The position numbers and the translations under genes are program-made. A stretch of DNA of 64,000 bases. Source: Actinomadura violacea. Lineage in GTDB: Bacteria > Actinomycetota > Actinomycetes > Streptosporangiales > Streptosporangiaceae. The stretch's first letter is position 1; each line of letters begins with the position of its first letter. The stretch spans positions 62,001-126,000 of the forward strand of contig NZ_JAGEPF010000019.1 in assembly GCF_017573465.1 (NCBI RefSeq). Direction: 5' to 3'. The notes under the pieces are model-generated. The model was given only the letters and a program-made list of their open reading frames with translations, ran no database searches and was not told the DNA's origin. Below, in pieces: positions 50,369 through 62,192 of this stretch.

Positions 50369-51306
50369 AACGCCATCTGATCTCGGCGGCCGACCTCAGC
50401 CGCGACGACGCGCTGCTCGTGCTGGACACGGCCGAGGAGCTCGCGCAGATCGCGAGCCGCGCCGTCAAGAAGCTGCCGACGCTGCGCGGCCGGACGGTCG
50501 TCAACCTGTTCTTCGAGGACTCCACCCGGACCCGGATCTCGTTCGAGGCGGCCGCCAAGCGGCTGTCCGCCGACGTGATCAACTTCTCCGCGAAGGGGTC
50601 GAGCGTGTCCAAGGGCGAGAGCCTGAAGGACACCGCGCTCACCCTGGAGGCGATGGGCGCCGACGGCGTCGTCATCCGGCACGGCGCGTCCGGCGCGCCG
50701 CACCGGCTCGCCGGCTGGGTGCGGGGCAGCGTCGTCAACGCCGGCGACGGCACCCACGAGCACCCGACGCAGGCGCTGCTGGACGCGTTCACGATGCGCA
50801 AGCGGCTCGGCGACCTGGAGGGCCGCCGCGTCACGATCGTCGGCGACGTCCTGCACAGCCGGGTGGCACGATCCAACGTGCTGCTGCTGGACACCCTCGG
50901 CGCGGACGTCACCGTCGTCGCGCCGCCGACGCTGCTGCCGGTCGCGATCGACACCTGGCCGTGCTCGGTCTCCTACGACCTGGACGGCGTGCTCCCCAAG
51001 AGCGACGTGATCATGATGCTGCGCGTGCAGCAGGAGCGGATGAACGCCGCGTACTTCCCGACGGTGCGCGAGTACAGCCGCCGCTACGGCCTGGACGCCG
51101 AGCGGATGGCGGCGCTGCCCGACCACGCCATCGTCATGCACCCCGGCCCGATGAACCGCGGCGTCGAGATCGCCGCGGAGGTCGCCGACTCCGTCCGTTC
51201 CACGATCGTCGAGCAGGTCGCCAACGGCGTCAGCGCCCGCATGGCGGTCCTGTACCTGCTGCTCGGGGGCTCCGAGCCCGCGATCGGCCAGGAGGTCTCC
51301 CAGTGA
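50365..51306 (+). CDS. pyrB: Aspartate carbamoyltransferase catalytic subunit
   Basis: This 313-residue enzyme makes carbamoyl aspartate, the first committed pyrimidine step. Carbamoyl-phosphate site FFEDSTRTRISFE, the Lys loop SSVSKGESLKDT, HGASGAPHRLA, DGTHEHPTQALLDAFT and HPGPMNRGVEI are all present. No pyrI regulatory subunit gene is nearby, as usual in actinomycetes. Both ends overlap neighbours by GTGA. Confidence 0.95.
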   Translation: MKRHLISAADLSRDDALLVLDTAEELAQIASRAVKKLPTLRGRTVVNLFFEDSTRTRISFEAAAKRLSADVINFSAKGSSVSKGESLKDTALTLEAMGADGVVIRHGASGAPHRLAGWVRGSVVNAGDGTHEHPTQALLDAFTMRKRLGDLEGRRVTIVGDVLHSRVARSNVLLLDTLGADVTVVAPPTLLPVAIDTWPCSVSYDLDGVLPKSDVIMMLRVQQERMNAAYFPTVREYSRRYGLDAERMAALPDHAIVMHPGPMNRGVEIAAEVADSVRSTIVEQVANGVSARMAVLYLLLGGSEPAIGQEVSQ

Positions 51307-52589
51307 GCACGTACATCATCAAGGGCGCCCGGATCCTCGGCGGCGAGCCCGCCGACATCCTGGTCCGCGACGGCGTCATCGCCGAGGTCGGGGCCGGCCT
51401 GGACGAGGCCGGCGCGCAGGTCGTCGACGCCGGCGGGCTCGTCGCCCTGCCCGGCCTGGTCGACCTGCACACCCACCTGCGCGAGCCCGGCCGCGAGGAC
51501 GCCGAGACCGTCGAGTCCGGCACGAAGGCGGCGGCGATGGGCGGCTACACGGCCGTCCACGCGATGGCCAACACCGACCCGGTCGCCGACACCGCCGGCG
51601 TGGTCGAGCAGGTCTGGCGGCTCGGCCGCGAGGCCGGGTACTGCGACGTCCAGCCCGTCGGGGCGGTGACCCGCGGGATCGCCGGCGAGAAGCTCGCCGA
51701 GCTCGGCGCGATGGCCGACTCGGCCGCGCGGGTCCGGGTGTTCTCCGACGACGGGCACTGCGTGTCCGACGCGGTGATCATGCGGCGCGCGCTGGAGTAC
51801 GTGAAGGCGTTCGACGGCGTCGTCGCCCAGCACGCCCAGGAGCCGCGGCTCACCGAGGGCGCGCAGATGAACGAGGGCGAGATGTCGGCCGCGCTCGGGC
51901 TGCGCGGCTGGCCCGCGGTCGCCGAGGAGGCGATCATCGCCCGGGACGTGCTGCTCGCCCAGCACGTCGGGTCCCGGCTGCACGTCTGCCACGTCTCCAC
52001 CGCCGGCTCGGTGGAGATCATCCGGTGGGCGAAGAGCAAGGGCTGCCCGGTGACCGCCGAGGTCACCCCGCACCACCTGCTGCTGAACGACGGCAAGGCC
52101 GGCACCTACGACCCGATCTTCAAGGTGAACCCGCCGCTGCGCACCGCCGACGACGTCACCGCGCTGCGGCACGCGCTCGCCGACGGCACCATCGACTGCG
52201 TCGCCACCGACCACGCCCCCCACCCGGTCGAGGCCAAGGAGACCGAGTGGGCGGTCGCCGCGATGGGGATGATCGGGCTGGAGACGGCGCTGCCGGTGGT
52301 CCAGGAGGCGATGGTCGAGACCGGCCTGCTGGACTGGGCCGGCGTCGCCGACCGCATGTCGCACCGCCCCGCCGAGATCGGCCGCCTTTCCGGACAGGGT
52401 CGTCCGCTGGAGGCAGGTTCGCCCGCCAACATCACGCTCTACGACCCGTCGCCGCGCCGCGCGGTGGACCCGTCCGCGATGACGTCCAAGAGCCGCAACA
52501 CCCCGTTCGCGGGGCTGGAGCTGCCCGGGCGGGTCGTCGCGACGTTCCTGCGCGGCGAGCCGACCGTCCTCGAAGGGAAGCTCCAGTGA
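51303..52589 (+). CDS. pyrC: Dihydroorotase
   Basis: This 428-residue zinc amidohydrolase (type I) cyclises carbamoyl aspartate. Metal site GLVDLHTHLREPGRED near residue 55, HAMANTDPV, HVCHVSTAGSVEII, VTPHHLLL and CVATDHAPHPVEAKE carry the metal ligands and catalytic Asp. It overlaps pyrB and carA by GTGA. No extra gene lies between it and carA. Confidence 0.95.
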   Translation: MSTYIIKGARILGGEPADILVRDGVIAEVGAGLDEAGAQVVDAGGLVALPGLVDLHTHLREPGREDAETVESGTKAAAMGGYTAVHAMANTDPVADTAGVVEQVWRLGREAGYCDVQPVGAVTRGIAGEKLAELGAMADSAARVRVFSDDGHCVSDAVIMRRALEYVKAFDGVVAQHAQEPRLTEGAQMNEGEMSAALGLRGWPAVAEEAIIARDVLLAQHVGSRLHVCHVSTAGSVEIIRWAKSKGCPVTAEVTPHHLLLNDGKAGTYDPIFKVNPPLRTADDVTALRHALADGTIDCVATDHAPHPVEAKETEWAVAAMGMIGLETALPVVQEAMVETGLLDWAGVADRMSHRPAEIGRLSGQGRPLEAGSPANITLYDPSPRRAVDPSAMTSKSRNTPFAGLELPGRVVATFLRGEPTVLEGKLQ

Positions 52590-53703
52590 CCCCTGCTCTG
52601 CTCGTTCTGGAAGACGGCAGGGTCTTCCACGGGACCGCCTACGGCGCCACCGGGGAGACCTTCGGCGAGATGGTCTTCAACACCGGCATGACCGGCTACC
52701 AGGAGACCCTCACCGACCCCTCCTACGCCCGCCAGATCGTCGCGATGACGTCCCCCCACATCGGCAACACCGGCGTCAACACCGAGGACCCGGAGTCGCT
52801 GCGCATCCAGGTCGCCGGCTACGTGGTGCGCGAGCCCGCCCGGGTCGCGTCCAACTGGCGCGCGACCGGCTCGCTCGGGTCGGCGCTGCGCGACCAGGGG
52901 GTCGTCGGCATCGCGATCCCCGGCACCCGCGCGCTGACGCGGCACCTGCGCGACAAGGGCGCGATGCGCGCCGCGATCTTCAGCGGCCCGGACGCCCTCG
53001 CCCCCGGCGAGGACGCCCTGCTGGAGCGGGTCCGGCAGAGCCCGTCGATGGAGGGCGCCGACCTCGCCCGCGACGTCTCCGCCGCCGAGCCCTACGTCGT
53101 CGAGGCGCAGGGCGAGAAGCGCTACACCGTCGCCGCCGTCGACCTCGGCATCAAGTCGATGACCCCCTACCGGATGTCCGAGCGGGGCTGCGAGGTGCAC
53201 GTCCTGCCCGCCGGCAGCACCGCCGCCGACATCCTCGCCCTGAACCCCGACGGGGTGTTCTTCTCCAACGGCCCCGGCGACCCCGCCGCCGCCGACTACG
53301 CCGTCGACGCGCTGCGCGGCGTCCTGGACGCCGGCAAGCCGTTCTTCGGCATCTGCTTCGGCAACCAGATCTTCGGCCGCGCGCTCGGCCTCGGCACCTA
53401 CAAGCTGCGGTTCGGGCACCGGGGCATCAACCAGCCCGTCCAGGACAAGGCGACCGGGAAGGTCGACGTGTCCGCGCACAACCACGGGTTCGCCGTGGAC
53501 GCGCCCGCCGACGGCCCGTTCGACACCCCGTACGGGCGCGCCGAGGTCAGCCACGTCAACCTCAACGACGGCTGCGTCGAGGGGCTGCGGCTCCTGGACC
53601 GCCCGGCGTTCAGCGTCCAGTACCACCCGGAGGCCGCGGCGGGACCGCACGACGCCTCCGGGCTCTTCGACCGTTTCTGCGAGATCATGGAGGCGTCGAA
53701 GTA

Positions 53704-53704
<1 letters not shown>
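52586..53704 (+). CDS. carA: Carbamoyl phosphate synthase small subunit (glutaminase)
   Basis: The 372-residue subunit hydrolyses glutamine and channels ammonia to CarB. The N-terminal CPS domain (VFHGTAYGATGETFGEMVF) is followed by a class I amidotransferase domain with the nucleophile Cys in FFGICFGNQIFGRALG and the His/Glu pair in VQYHPEAAAG. The stop TAA overlaps the carB ATG by one base. Confidence 0.95.
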
Positions 53705-57048
<3,344 letters not shown>

Positions 57049-57126
57049 CGCCCGGGTGACAGCCGGCGCGCGGGCGGGGCCAGGCGCCCCGCCCGCGCGG
57101 CGGACGCGACGAGGAGAGGGAGACGG

Positions 57127-58014
57127 GTGTCCGACACGCCGGTGCAGACGTCGGCGACGGTCCTGACGGTCCGCCAGGTGCAGGACTACCACGCCATGAC
57201 GCTGGTGGCGCCCGCCATCGCCGAGCGGTTCCGGCCCGGCCAGTTCGTGGCCGTCGCCGTCGGCGGCGAGCACACCGCCCGGCTGGTGCGCCGCTGCTTC
57301 GGCGTCCACCAGGTGCAGTCCGACTACGGCGGCACCGTCGAGGTCGTGTTCGCCGACACCGAGCCCGGCACCGGCTGGCTCGCCGGCCGCCGCTCCCGCG
57401 ACCAGCTCGACCTGCTCGGCCCCCTCGGCCGGCCCTTCCGGCTGCCCCGCGACCCCGTCACCTGCCTGCTCGCCGCCGGCGGCCCCGGCGGCGCCGCGAT
57501 CTTCGCGCTCGCCGACACCCTGGTGCGGCGCGGCTGCCAGGTCCACTTCGTGCTCGCCGGGCCGTCCGCCCGGCAGGTGTTCGGCTCCCGGATGGCGCAG
57601 CGGATCGGCGACTCCGCCACCGTCGTCACCGAGGACGGCTCGCTCGGCGAGAAGGGCACCATGCGCGACGTGCTGCCCCGCGTCGTCCAGGAGACCGGCG
57701 CCGACGTCGTCTACGCGTGCGGCCCGACCGGGCTGCTGCGCTCGGTCACCCAGATCGCCGGCGAGTTCGGCCTGCCGTCCCAGGTGTCGGTCGAGGAGTT
57801 CCTGCAGCGCACCGGCGCCTGCGGCATCGGCGTCTGCATGACCTGCATGCTGCCCGTCCACGGCGAGGACGGCGTCACCCGGATGGTGCGCGCCTGCGCC
57901 GACGGGCCCGTCCTGCGCGGCGACCGCGTCCGCTGGGGCGACCTCGGCACCATCCCGTTCGACGCGCTGGGCGCCCCGCGCGTCCTCAGCGTCACCGAAG
58001 GGGGCTCCAAGTGA
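57127..58014 (+). CDS. pyrK: Dihydroorotate dehydrogenase electron-transfer subunit
   Basis: The 295-residue FAD/2Fe-2S protein passes electrons from PyrD to NAD+. The FAD domain (FRPGQFVAVAVG, LVRRCFGVH), the nucleotide domain (LLAAGGPGGAAIFALAD, VVYACGPTGLLRSV), and the C-terminal cluster motif ACGIGVCMTCMLPV with a fourth Cys in RACADGPV are seen. It overlaps pyrD by GTGA. Together they form a type 1B enzyme. Confidence 0.93.
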   Translation: MSDTPVQTSATVLTVRQVQDYHAMTLVAPAIAERFRPGQFVAVAVGGEHTARLVRRCFGVHQVQSDYGGTVEVVFADTEPGTGWLAGRRSRDQLDLLGPLGRPFRLPRDPVTCLLAAGGPGGAAIFALADTLVRRGCQVHFVLAGPSARQVFGSRMAQRIGDSATVVTEDGSLGEKGTMRDVLPRVVQETGADVVYACGPTGLLRSVTQIAGEFGLPSQVSVEEFLQRTGACGIGVCMTCMLPVHGEDGVTRMVRACADGPVLRGDRVRWGDLGTIPFDALGAPRVLSVTEGGSK

Positions 58015-59003
58015 GCGACCGGGCGAGCGACCGGCTGAGGACCGTCCTCGGCGCCCTGGAGCTTCCCAACCCCGTCCTGACGGCCTCCGGATGCGGCGGC
58101 ACCGGGCGCGAGCTCGCCCAGTTCTGCGACCTCACCCGCCTCGGCGCGTTCGTCACCACCTCGGTGATGCCCCAAGCGCGCGCGGGACGCCCCACGCCGC
58201 GCGTCACCGAGACCCCCAGCGGCCTCCTCACCGCCATGGGCCTCCCCGGCCCCGGCATCGAGACGTTCCTCGAACACGAGCTCCCCTGGCTCATCGAGCA
58301 GGACGTCCGCACCGTCGTCTCCATCGCCGGCAACAGCGTCGAGGAGTTCGGCGACCTCGCCCGCCGCCTCCGCCACGTCCCCGGCGTCGCCGCCGTCGAG
58401 GTCAACGTCGCCTGCCCCAACGTCGAGGACCGCGGCCGCATGTTCGGCTGGCACCCGTCCGCCGCATCGTCGGTGCTGCGCGCCGTCCGCGCCGCCGCGC
58501 GCCCCGGCACCCCGATCTTCGCCAAGCTCGCCCCCGACGTCACCGACATCGTCGGGATCGCGCTCGCCTGCGTCGACGCCGGCGCCGACGGCCTCACCCT
58601 GATCAACACCATGGACGGCATGGCCATCGACCCGCACACCCTCCGGCCCGCCCTCACCGGCGTGTCCGGCGGCCTGTCCGGGCCCGCGATCCGGCCCGTC
58701 GCCGTCCGCTGCGTCTACCAGGTGCACGCCGCGCTGCCCAGCACGCCCATCATCGGCGTCGGCGGCATCGCCACCGGCCTGGACGCGCTGGAGTTCATCC
58801 TCGCCGGCGCGTCCGCCGTCGCCGTCGGCACCGCCCTGTTCCACGACCCCGCGGCCGGGACGCGCGTCCTGCGCGAGCTGGACGAGGCCCTCGCCGCCCG
58901 CCGCATCGGCCGCCTCGCCGACGCCGTCGGGCTCGCCCACAAGCCCGCCGGCTACGTGCCGCCCCAGGTGCGGCCCGAAGAGCCCGAGAAGGAGAAGCTG
59001 TGA
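58011..59003 (+). CDS. pyrD: Dihydroorotate dehydrogenase, type 1B catalytic subunit
   Basis: The 330-residue FMN barrel oxidises dihydroorotate. It has NPVLTASGCGGTG at the N-terminus, the active-site segment VEVNVACPNVEDRG with the catalytic Cys of class 1 enzymes, PIFAKLAPDV, LTLINTMDGMAID, and IIGVGGIATGLDALEF for FMN phosphate. It needs PyrK. It overlaps pyrK and pyrF by GTGA. Confidence 0.94.
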   Translation: MSDRASDRLRTVLGALELPNPVLTASGCGGTGRELAQFCDLTRLGAFVTTSVMPQARAGRPTPRVTETPSGLLTAMGLPGPGIETFLEHELPWLIEQDVRTVVSIAGNSVEEFGDLARRLRHVPGVAAVEVNVACPNVEDRGRMFGWHPSAASSVLRAVRAAARPGTPIFAKLAPDVTDIVGIALACVDAGADGLTLINTMDGMAIDPHTLRPALTGVSGGLSGPAIRPVAVRCVYQVHAALPSTPIIGVGGIATGLDALEFILAGASAVAVGTALFHDPAAGTRVLRELDEALAARRIGRLADAVGLAHKPAGYVPPQVRPEEPEKEKL

Positions 59004-59728
59004 CCGCAGCCCCCATCGCCGTCGCGCTGGACGCGCCCGACCTGGAGACCGCCGCGCGCTGGGCCACCCTGGTCACGCCGCACGTCACCACCGTCAAGGT
59101 CGGCCTCGAGCTGTACCTGCGCTACGGCCCCGACGTCGTCGCCAGCGTCCGCGGCGCCAGCCGCGTCCAGGTCTTCCTCGACCTCAAGCTGCACGACATC
59201 CCCGCGACCGTCCGCGGCGCCGCCCGCGCCGTCGCCCGGCTCAAGCCCGCCTACCTCACCGTGCACGCCGCCGGCGGCCCCGCCATGATCCGCGAGGCCG
59301 TCGAGGCCGCCCCCGCCAGCAAGATCGCCGCGGTGACCGTGCTGACCTCCCTGGACGACGCCGACCTGCGCGCCGTCGGCATCGAGGGCCCCGCCCCCGA
59401 CGCCGTCCGCCGCCTCGCCGCCCTCGCCGTCGGCGCCGGCGCCCAGGCCCTCGTCTGCTCCCCGCAGGAGGCCGCCGGCGTCCGCGCCGAGGTCGGCCCC
59501 GACATCACCCTCATCACCCCCGGCGTCCGCCCCGCCGGCGCCGACACCCAGGACCAGGCCCGCGTCGCCACCCCCGAGGCCGCCCTCGCCGCCGGCGCCG
59601 ACCTCCTGGTCATCGGCCGCCCCATCACCGCCGCCCCCGACCCCGGCGCCGCCGCCGCGGCCATGGCGGCGACGCTGCGCAAATTCCCGGGGGAGCGACC
59701 CCCCGGAGCCCCCCGTCGCGGCCGGTAG
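59000..59728 (+). CDS. pyrF: Orotidine 5'-phosphate decarboxylase
   Basis: The 242-residue barrel enzyme makes UMP, the last operon step. Active-site tetrad DLKLHDIPATV near residue 57, LTVHAAGG, VTVLTSLDD, and phosphate loop TPGVRPAGADTQDQ plus LLVIGRPIT are present. The last 14 residues (from FPGERPPGAPRR on) are encoded by the first hairpin repeat module, so the repeat has replaced or extended the natural C-terminus. Confidence 0.94.
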   Translation: MTAAPIAVALDAPDLETAARWATLVTPHVTTVKVGLELYLRYGPDVVASVRGASRVQVFLDLKLHDIPATVRGAARAVARLKPAYLTVHAAGGPAMIREAVEAAPASKIAAVTVLTSLDDADLRAVGIEGPAPDAVRRLAALAVGAGAQALVCSPQEAAGVRAEVGPDITLITPGVRPAGADTQDQARVATPEAALAAGADLLVIGRPITAAPDPGAAAAAMAATLRKFPGERPPGAPRRGR

Positions 59729-59827
59729 GCCGTTTCCCGCTCCGCTGGCGCTCCGCGCGAAACGGCCTACCGGCCGCCGGGCAGGCCCGCTGCGCTCGCT
59801 GGCGCTCGCTCCGCGTGCCTGCCCGTG
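59687..59827 (+). repeat. Hairpin module 1 (behind and inside the pyrF end)
   Basis: The unit holds a small G5/C5 hairpin, then a 16-bp perfect stem (arms 59721-59736 and 59759-59774) and a 9-bp stem CGGGCAGGC/GCCTGCCCG (59778-59786 and 59817-59825). It probably terminates the pyr transcript. Module 2 repeats the layout with different outer stem bases. Confidence 0.8.
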
Positions 59828-59837
59828 CCTGTGTTTG

Positions 59838-59978
59838 TCCAGGGGGGCGACCCCCTGGAACCCCCGTTGCGACGGACGAGGCGTTTCCCGCTCCGCTGGC
59901 GCTCCGCGGGAAACGCCTCGTCCGTCGTCGGGCAGGCCCGCTGCGCTCGCAGGGCTCGCTCCGCGTGCCTGCCCGTGG
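59838..59978 (+). repeat. Hairpin module 2 (tandem copy)
   Basis: After the hairpin CCAGGGGG/CCCCCTGG (59839-59858), a 21-bp perfect stem (59871-59891 with 59906-59926, 14-base loop) is followed by a 9-bp stem (59929-59937 with 59967-59975). Loops and inner stems are nearly identical to module 1, while the outer 10 bp of the long stem differ on both arms and still pair. Confidence 0.8.
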
Positions 59979-60719
59979 TGGTGGCTGGGGTCTGGCCCTC
60001 CGCGGGGGCTCAGCCGGGTCCACGTCCGGGGGGCTCAGCCGAGTCCCACGGCCGGGGTGGAGCGGGTGGGGGATTGGGCGCGTGGGGGCGGATTTGGTTT
60101 TGGGGGGTGGATTTAGCGCGGTGTTGTTGGGCGTGCTGGAGCGGGCATTGTCGATTTACTTCGCTTGCGAATGCGGGCGGGGGCGATCCGCAAAGCGATA
60201 CGGGCGGACGGCGAAGTCGGTTCGATTCGCGGTCCGCGACGCCCGCGGGGCCGGACGGGGCGTCCGGGCGTCCCGGGGAGGCGGGCGTGCGCGCGAGGGG
60301 AGCTGGGGGTGCTGGAGGGGGCGCCTCCGGTCCGGTGGACGATCTTGGCGGGCGTGCTGTCGAGGATGGCAGTTGCGGTGCGCCCGCGACGTGCGGAACG
60401 GCGCGGCGTGACGAGCGTCACTCGGTCGGGACCGGTTGTGGGGGACTTCACACCGGGCCGTCGCGGGGGGCCGGATCCGGGCCGGCGGGGGGTGGCGGGA
60501 TCATGGTGGGGAGGCCCCCGGCGGGAGCGGACCGCCGCGCCGGGGCGGTGCCGACTGCCGTAAATCGGGGCAGAATGGGCGGATTTTCACGATCATGCGA
60601 AAGTCCCAGCAAGGCAGGGGGATGGGCCGCCAGAGGGTCCGAGTCGAGTACACTCTGTATTCAGGACACTCCGGGGAGTGATTTTCGTGAATTTGTGGCG
60701 GGCTAAACGGCACTTCACG
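59979..60719. other. Non-coding stretch between hairpin modules and the mihF promoter
   Basis: I find no supportable gene in the remaining gap. It holds a 26-bp direct repeat (GGGGGCTCAGCCG at 60004 and again near 60030), a G-rich plus strand with many G3-G6 runs (60051-60112), and four copies of TTCACG/CGTGAA (60586, 60686, 60714, 60733) near the mihF promoter. A weak hairpin CACTC-CGGG-GAGTG followed by ATTTT lies at 60667-60685. Confidence 0.5.
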
Positions 60720-60749
60720 TTGCCTTATGGGGCGTGAACTCGCTAGTTT
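60720..60749 (+). promoter_or_regulatory. mihF promoter (TTGCCT - 18 bp - TAGTTT)
   Basis: The -35 is at 60720-60725 and the -10 at 60744-60749. TTCACG (60714-60719) and CGTGAA (60733-60738) form an inverted repeat across the -35 box, a possible operator. Confidence 0.5.
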
Positions 60750-60795
60750 CCCAACCCGTCCGACTCCGTCGAGTGGAAACCTGAGGTGACCCGGC

Positions 60796-61122
60796 GTGGC
60801 TCTTCCGCCCCTAACCCCCGAACAGCGCGCCGCAGCCCTGGAGAAGGCTGCCAAGGCGCGCAAGGAGCGGGCCGAGGTTAAGAACAAGCTCAAGCACGGG
60901 GGGACCTCGCTGGCCGAGGTTCTCAAGGAGGGTCAGTCCGACGACGTCATCGGGAAGATGAAGGTGTCGGCCCTCCTGGAATCGCTGCCCGGTGTGGGCA
61001 AGGTCCGTGCGAAGCAGATCATGGAGCGCCTGGGCATCGCCGAGTCCCGCCGCGTGCGGGGCCTCGGCGCCAACCAGCGCGCCTCCCTGGAGCGTGAGTT
61101 CGGCGGAAGTGCGAACCGCTGA
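60796..61122 (+). CDS. mihF: Actinobacterial integration host factor (mIHF/sIHF)
   Basis: The 108-residue nucleoid protein has the lysine/arginine-rich long helix (AALEKAAKARKERAEVKNKL) and the helix-two-turn-helix DNA-binding part SALLESLPGVGKVRAKQIME, as in mIHF of mycobacteria and sIHF of Streptomyces. It shapes the chromosome and is essential or important for growth and development. GTG 60796 has TGAGGTG upstream. The gmk gene probably begins inside its 3' end. Confidence 0.94.
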   Translation: MALPPLTPEQRAAALEKAAKARKERAEVKNKLKHGGTSLAEVLKEGQSDDVIGKMKVSALLESLPGVGKVRAKQIMERLGIAESRRVRGLGANQRASLEREFGGSANR

Positions 61123-61807
61123 CGCGCGACTCTCGGGCGGGCGCGGCGGTGAGACCGCCGCGGCCGGGTCCGGGCTCCCCGGATCCGGCACCATCCCGTC
61201 CGGCTCCGGCGCACCCATCACTGCGCCGGAGGGCTCCGAACAACCGCATGGCCCGCTCGTGTCCCGCCTGACGGTCCTGTCCGGGCCGTCGGGCGTCGGC
61301 AAGAGCACGGTCGTCGCCGAGATCCGGCGCTCACACCCCCGGGTGTGGCTGTCGGTCTCGGTGACCACCCGGGCCCCCCGCCCGGGTGAGACCGACGGTG
61401 TGCAGTACTTCTTCGTCGACGACGCCGGTTTCGACCGGCTCGTCGCCGAAGGGGAGCTGCTCGAGTGGGCCGAGTTCGCGGGCAACCGCTACGGCACCCC
61501 GCGCCGGCCCGTGCAGGAGCGCCTCGCCCGCGGCGAGCCGGTCCTGCTGGAGATCGACCTGCAGGGCGCCCGGCAGGTCCGCGAGACGATGCTCGGCGCG
61601 CGCCTGGTCTTCCTCGCGCCGCCCAGCTGGGACGAGCTGGTCCGCCGCCTCACCGGCCGCGGCACCGAGCCGCCCGAGGTGATCGAACGCCGGCTGGAGG
61701 CGGCCCGCGTGGAGCTCGCCGCCGAGAAGGAGTTCGACGTCACGCTGGTGAACACGTCCGTCCAGGACGTGTGCGGCGAGCTGCTAACCTTGATGGCTGT
61801 TCGTTAG
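61109..61807 (+). CDS. gmk: Guanylate kinase
   Basis: The enzyme phosphorylates GMP to GDP. The P-loop LTVLSGPSGVGKSTVVAEI, the GMP site SVTTRAPRPGETDGVQYFF, EWAEFAGNRYGTP and LLEIDLQGARQVR are present. The start is uncertain: GTG 61109 overlaps mihF by 14 bases and gives a 232-residue protein with a Gly/Ser/Pro-rich N-terminal extension of about 50 residues; GTG 61259 would begin two residues before the P-loop strand and has no clear ribosome binding site. Confidence 0.92.
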   Translation: MRTADARLSGGRGGETAAAGSGLPGSGTIPSGSGAPITAPEGSEQPHGPLVSRLTVLSGPSGVGKSTVVAEIRRSHPRVWLSVSVTTRAPRPGETDGVQYFFVDDAGFDRLVAEGELLEWAEFAGNRYGTPRRPVQERLARGEPVLLEIDLQGARQVRETMLGARLVFLAPPSWDELVRRLTGRGTEPPEVIERRLEAARVELAAEKEFDVTLVNTSVQDVCGELLTLMAVR

Positions 61808-61872
61808 TGTGCGGCGACCGCCCTGTCCGGCGGCCCGGCACTTGCAGTGAATCACTAGTGGAAGGCCACGGA

Positions 61873-62127
61873 GTGGCAGCCAGCAGCGAAGGCATCACCA
61901 ACCCGTCGATCGACGAGCTCCTCGAGGTCGTCGATACCAAGTACGGCCTCGTGAGCATCGCGGCCAAGCGCGCCCGGCAGATCAACGCCTACTACGCCCA
62001 GCTCGGCGAGGGCCTGCTGGAGTACGTCGGCCCGCTCGTCGAGACGCAGGTGCAGGAGAAGCCCCTGTCGATCGCGCTCCGCGAGACGCGCGAGGGCCTC
62101 CTCAACGCCGAGCCGATCGAGGGCTGA
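61873..62127 (+). CDS. rpoZ: RNA polymerase omega subunit
   Basis: The 84-residue protein matches actinobacterial omega: ITNPSIDELLEVVDTKYGLV, AAKRARQINAYYAQLGEGLL and PLSIALRETREGLL. It stabilises the beta' subunit and takes part in the ppGpp response in many bacteria. GTG 61873 has GGAAGG upstream. It follows gmk, as is common. Confidence 0.94.
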   Translation: MAASSEGITNPSIDELLEVVDTKYGLVSIAAKRARQINAYYAQLGEGLLEYVGPLVETQVQEKPLSIALRETREGLLNAEPIEG

Positions 62128-62146
62128 GCGCCCACCGGTCTGCGGC

Positions 62147-62169
62147 GGCCCCCGGTGCGGCCGGGGGCC
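62147..62169 (+). terminator. Hairpin between rpoZ and coaBC
   Basis: GGCCCCCGG and CCGGGGGCC form a 9-bp stem with a 5-base loop, 19 bases after the rpoZ stop; no U-tract. Confidence 0.45.
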
Positions 62170-62192
62170 GGGCCTGATGGGACAGTGTCCGC

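Noticed and set aside
60113..60451. 112-codon minus-strand frame after the hairpin modules
   Set aside because: Arg/Pro/Ser-rich translation, no ribosome binding site and no similarity I recognise; the stretch fits non-coding DNA better.
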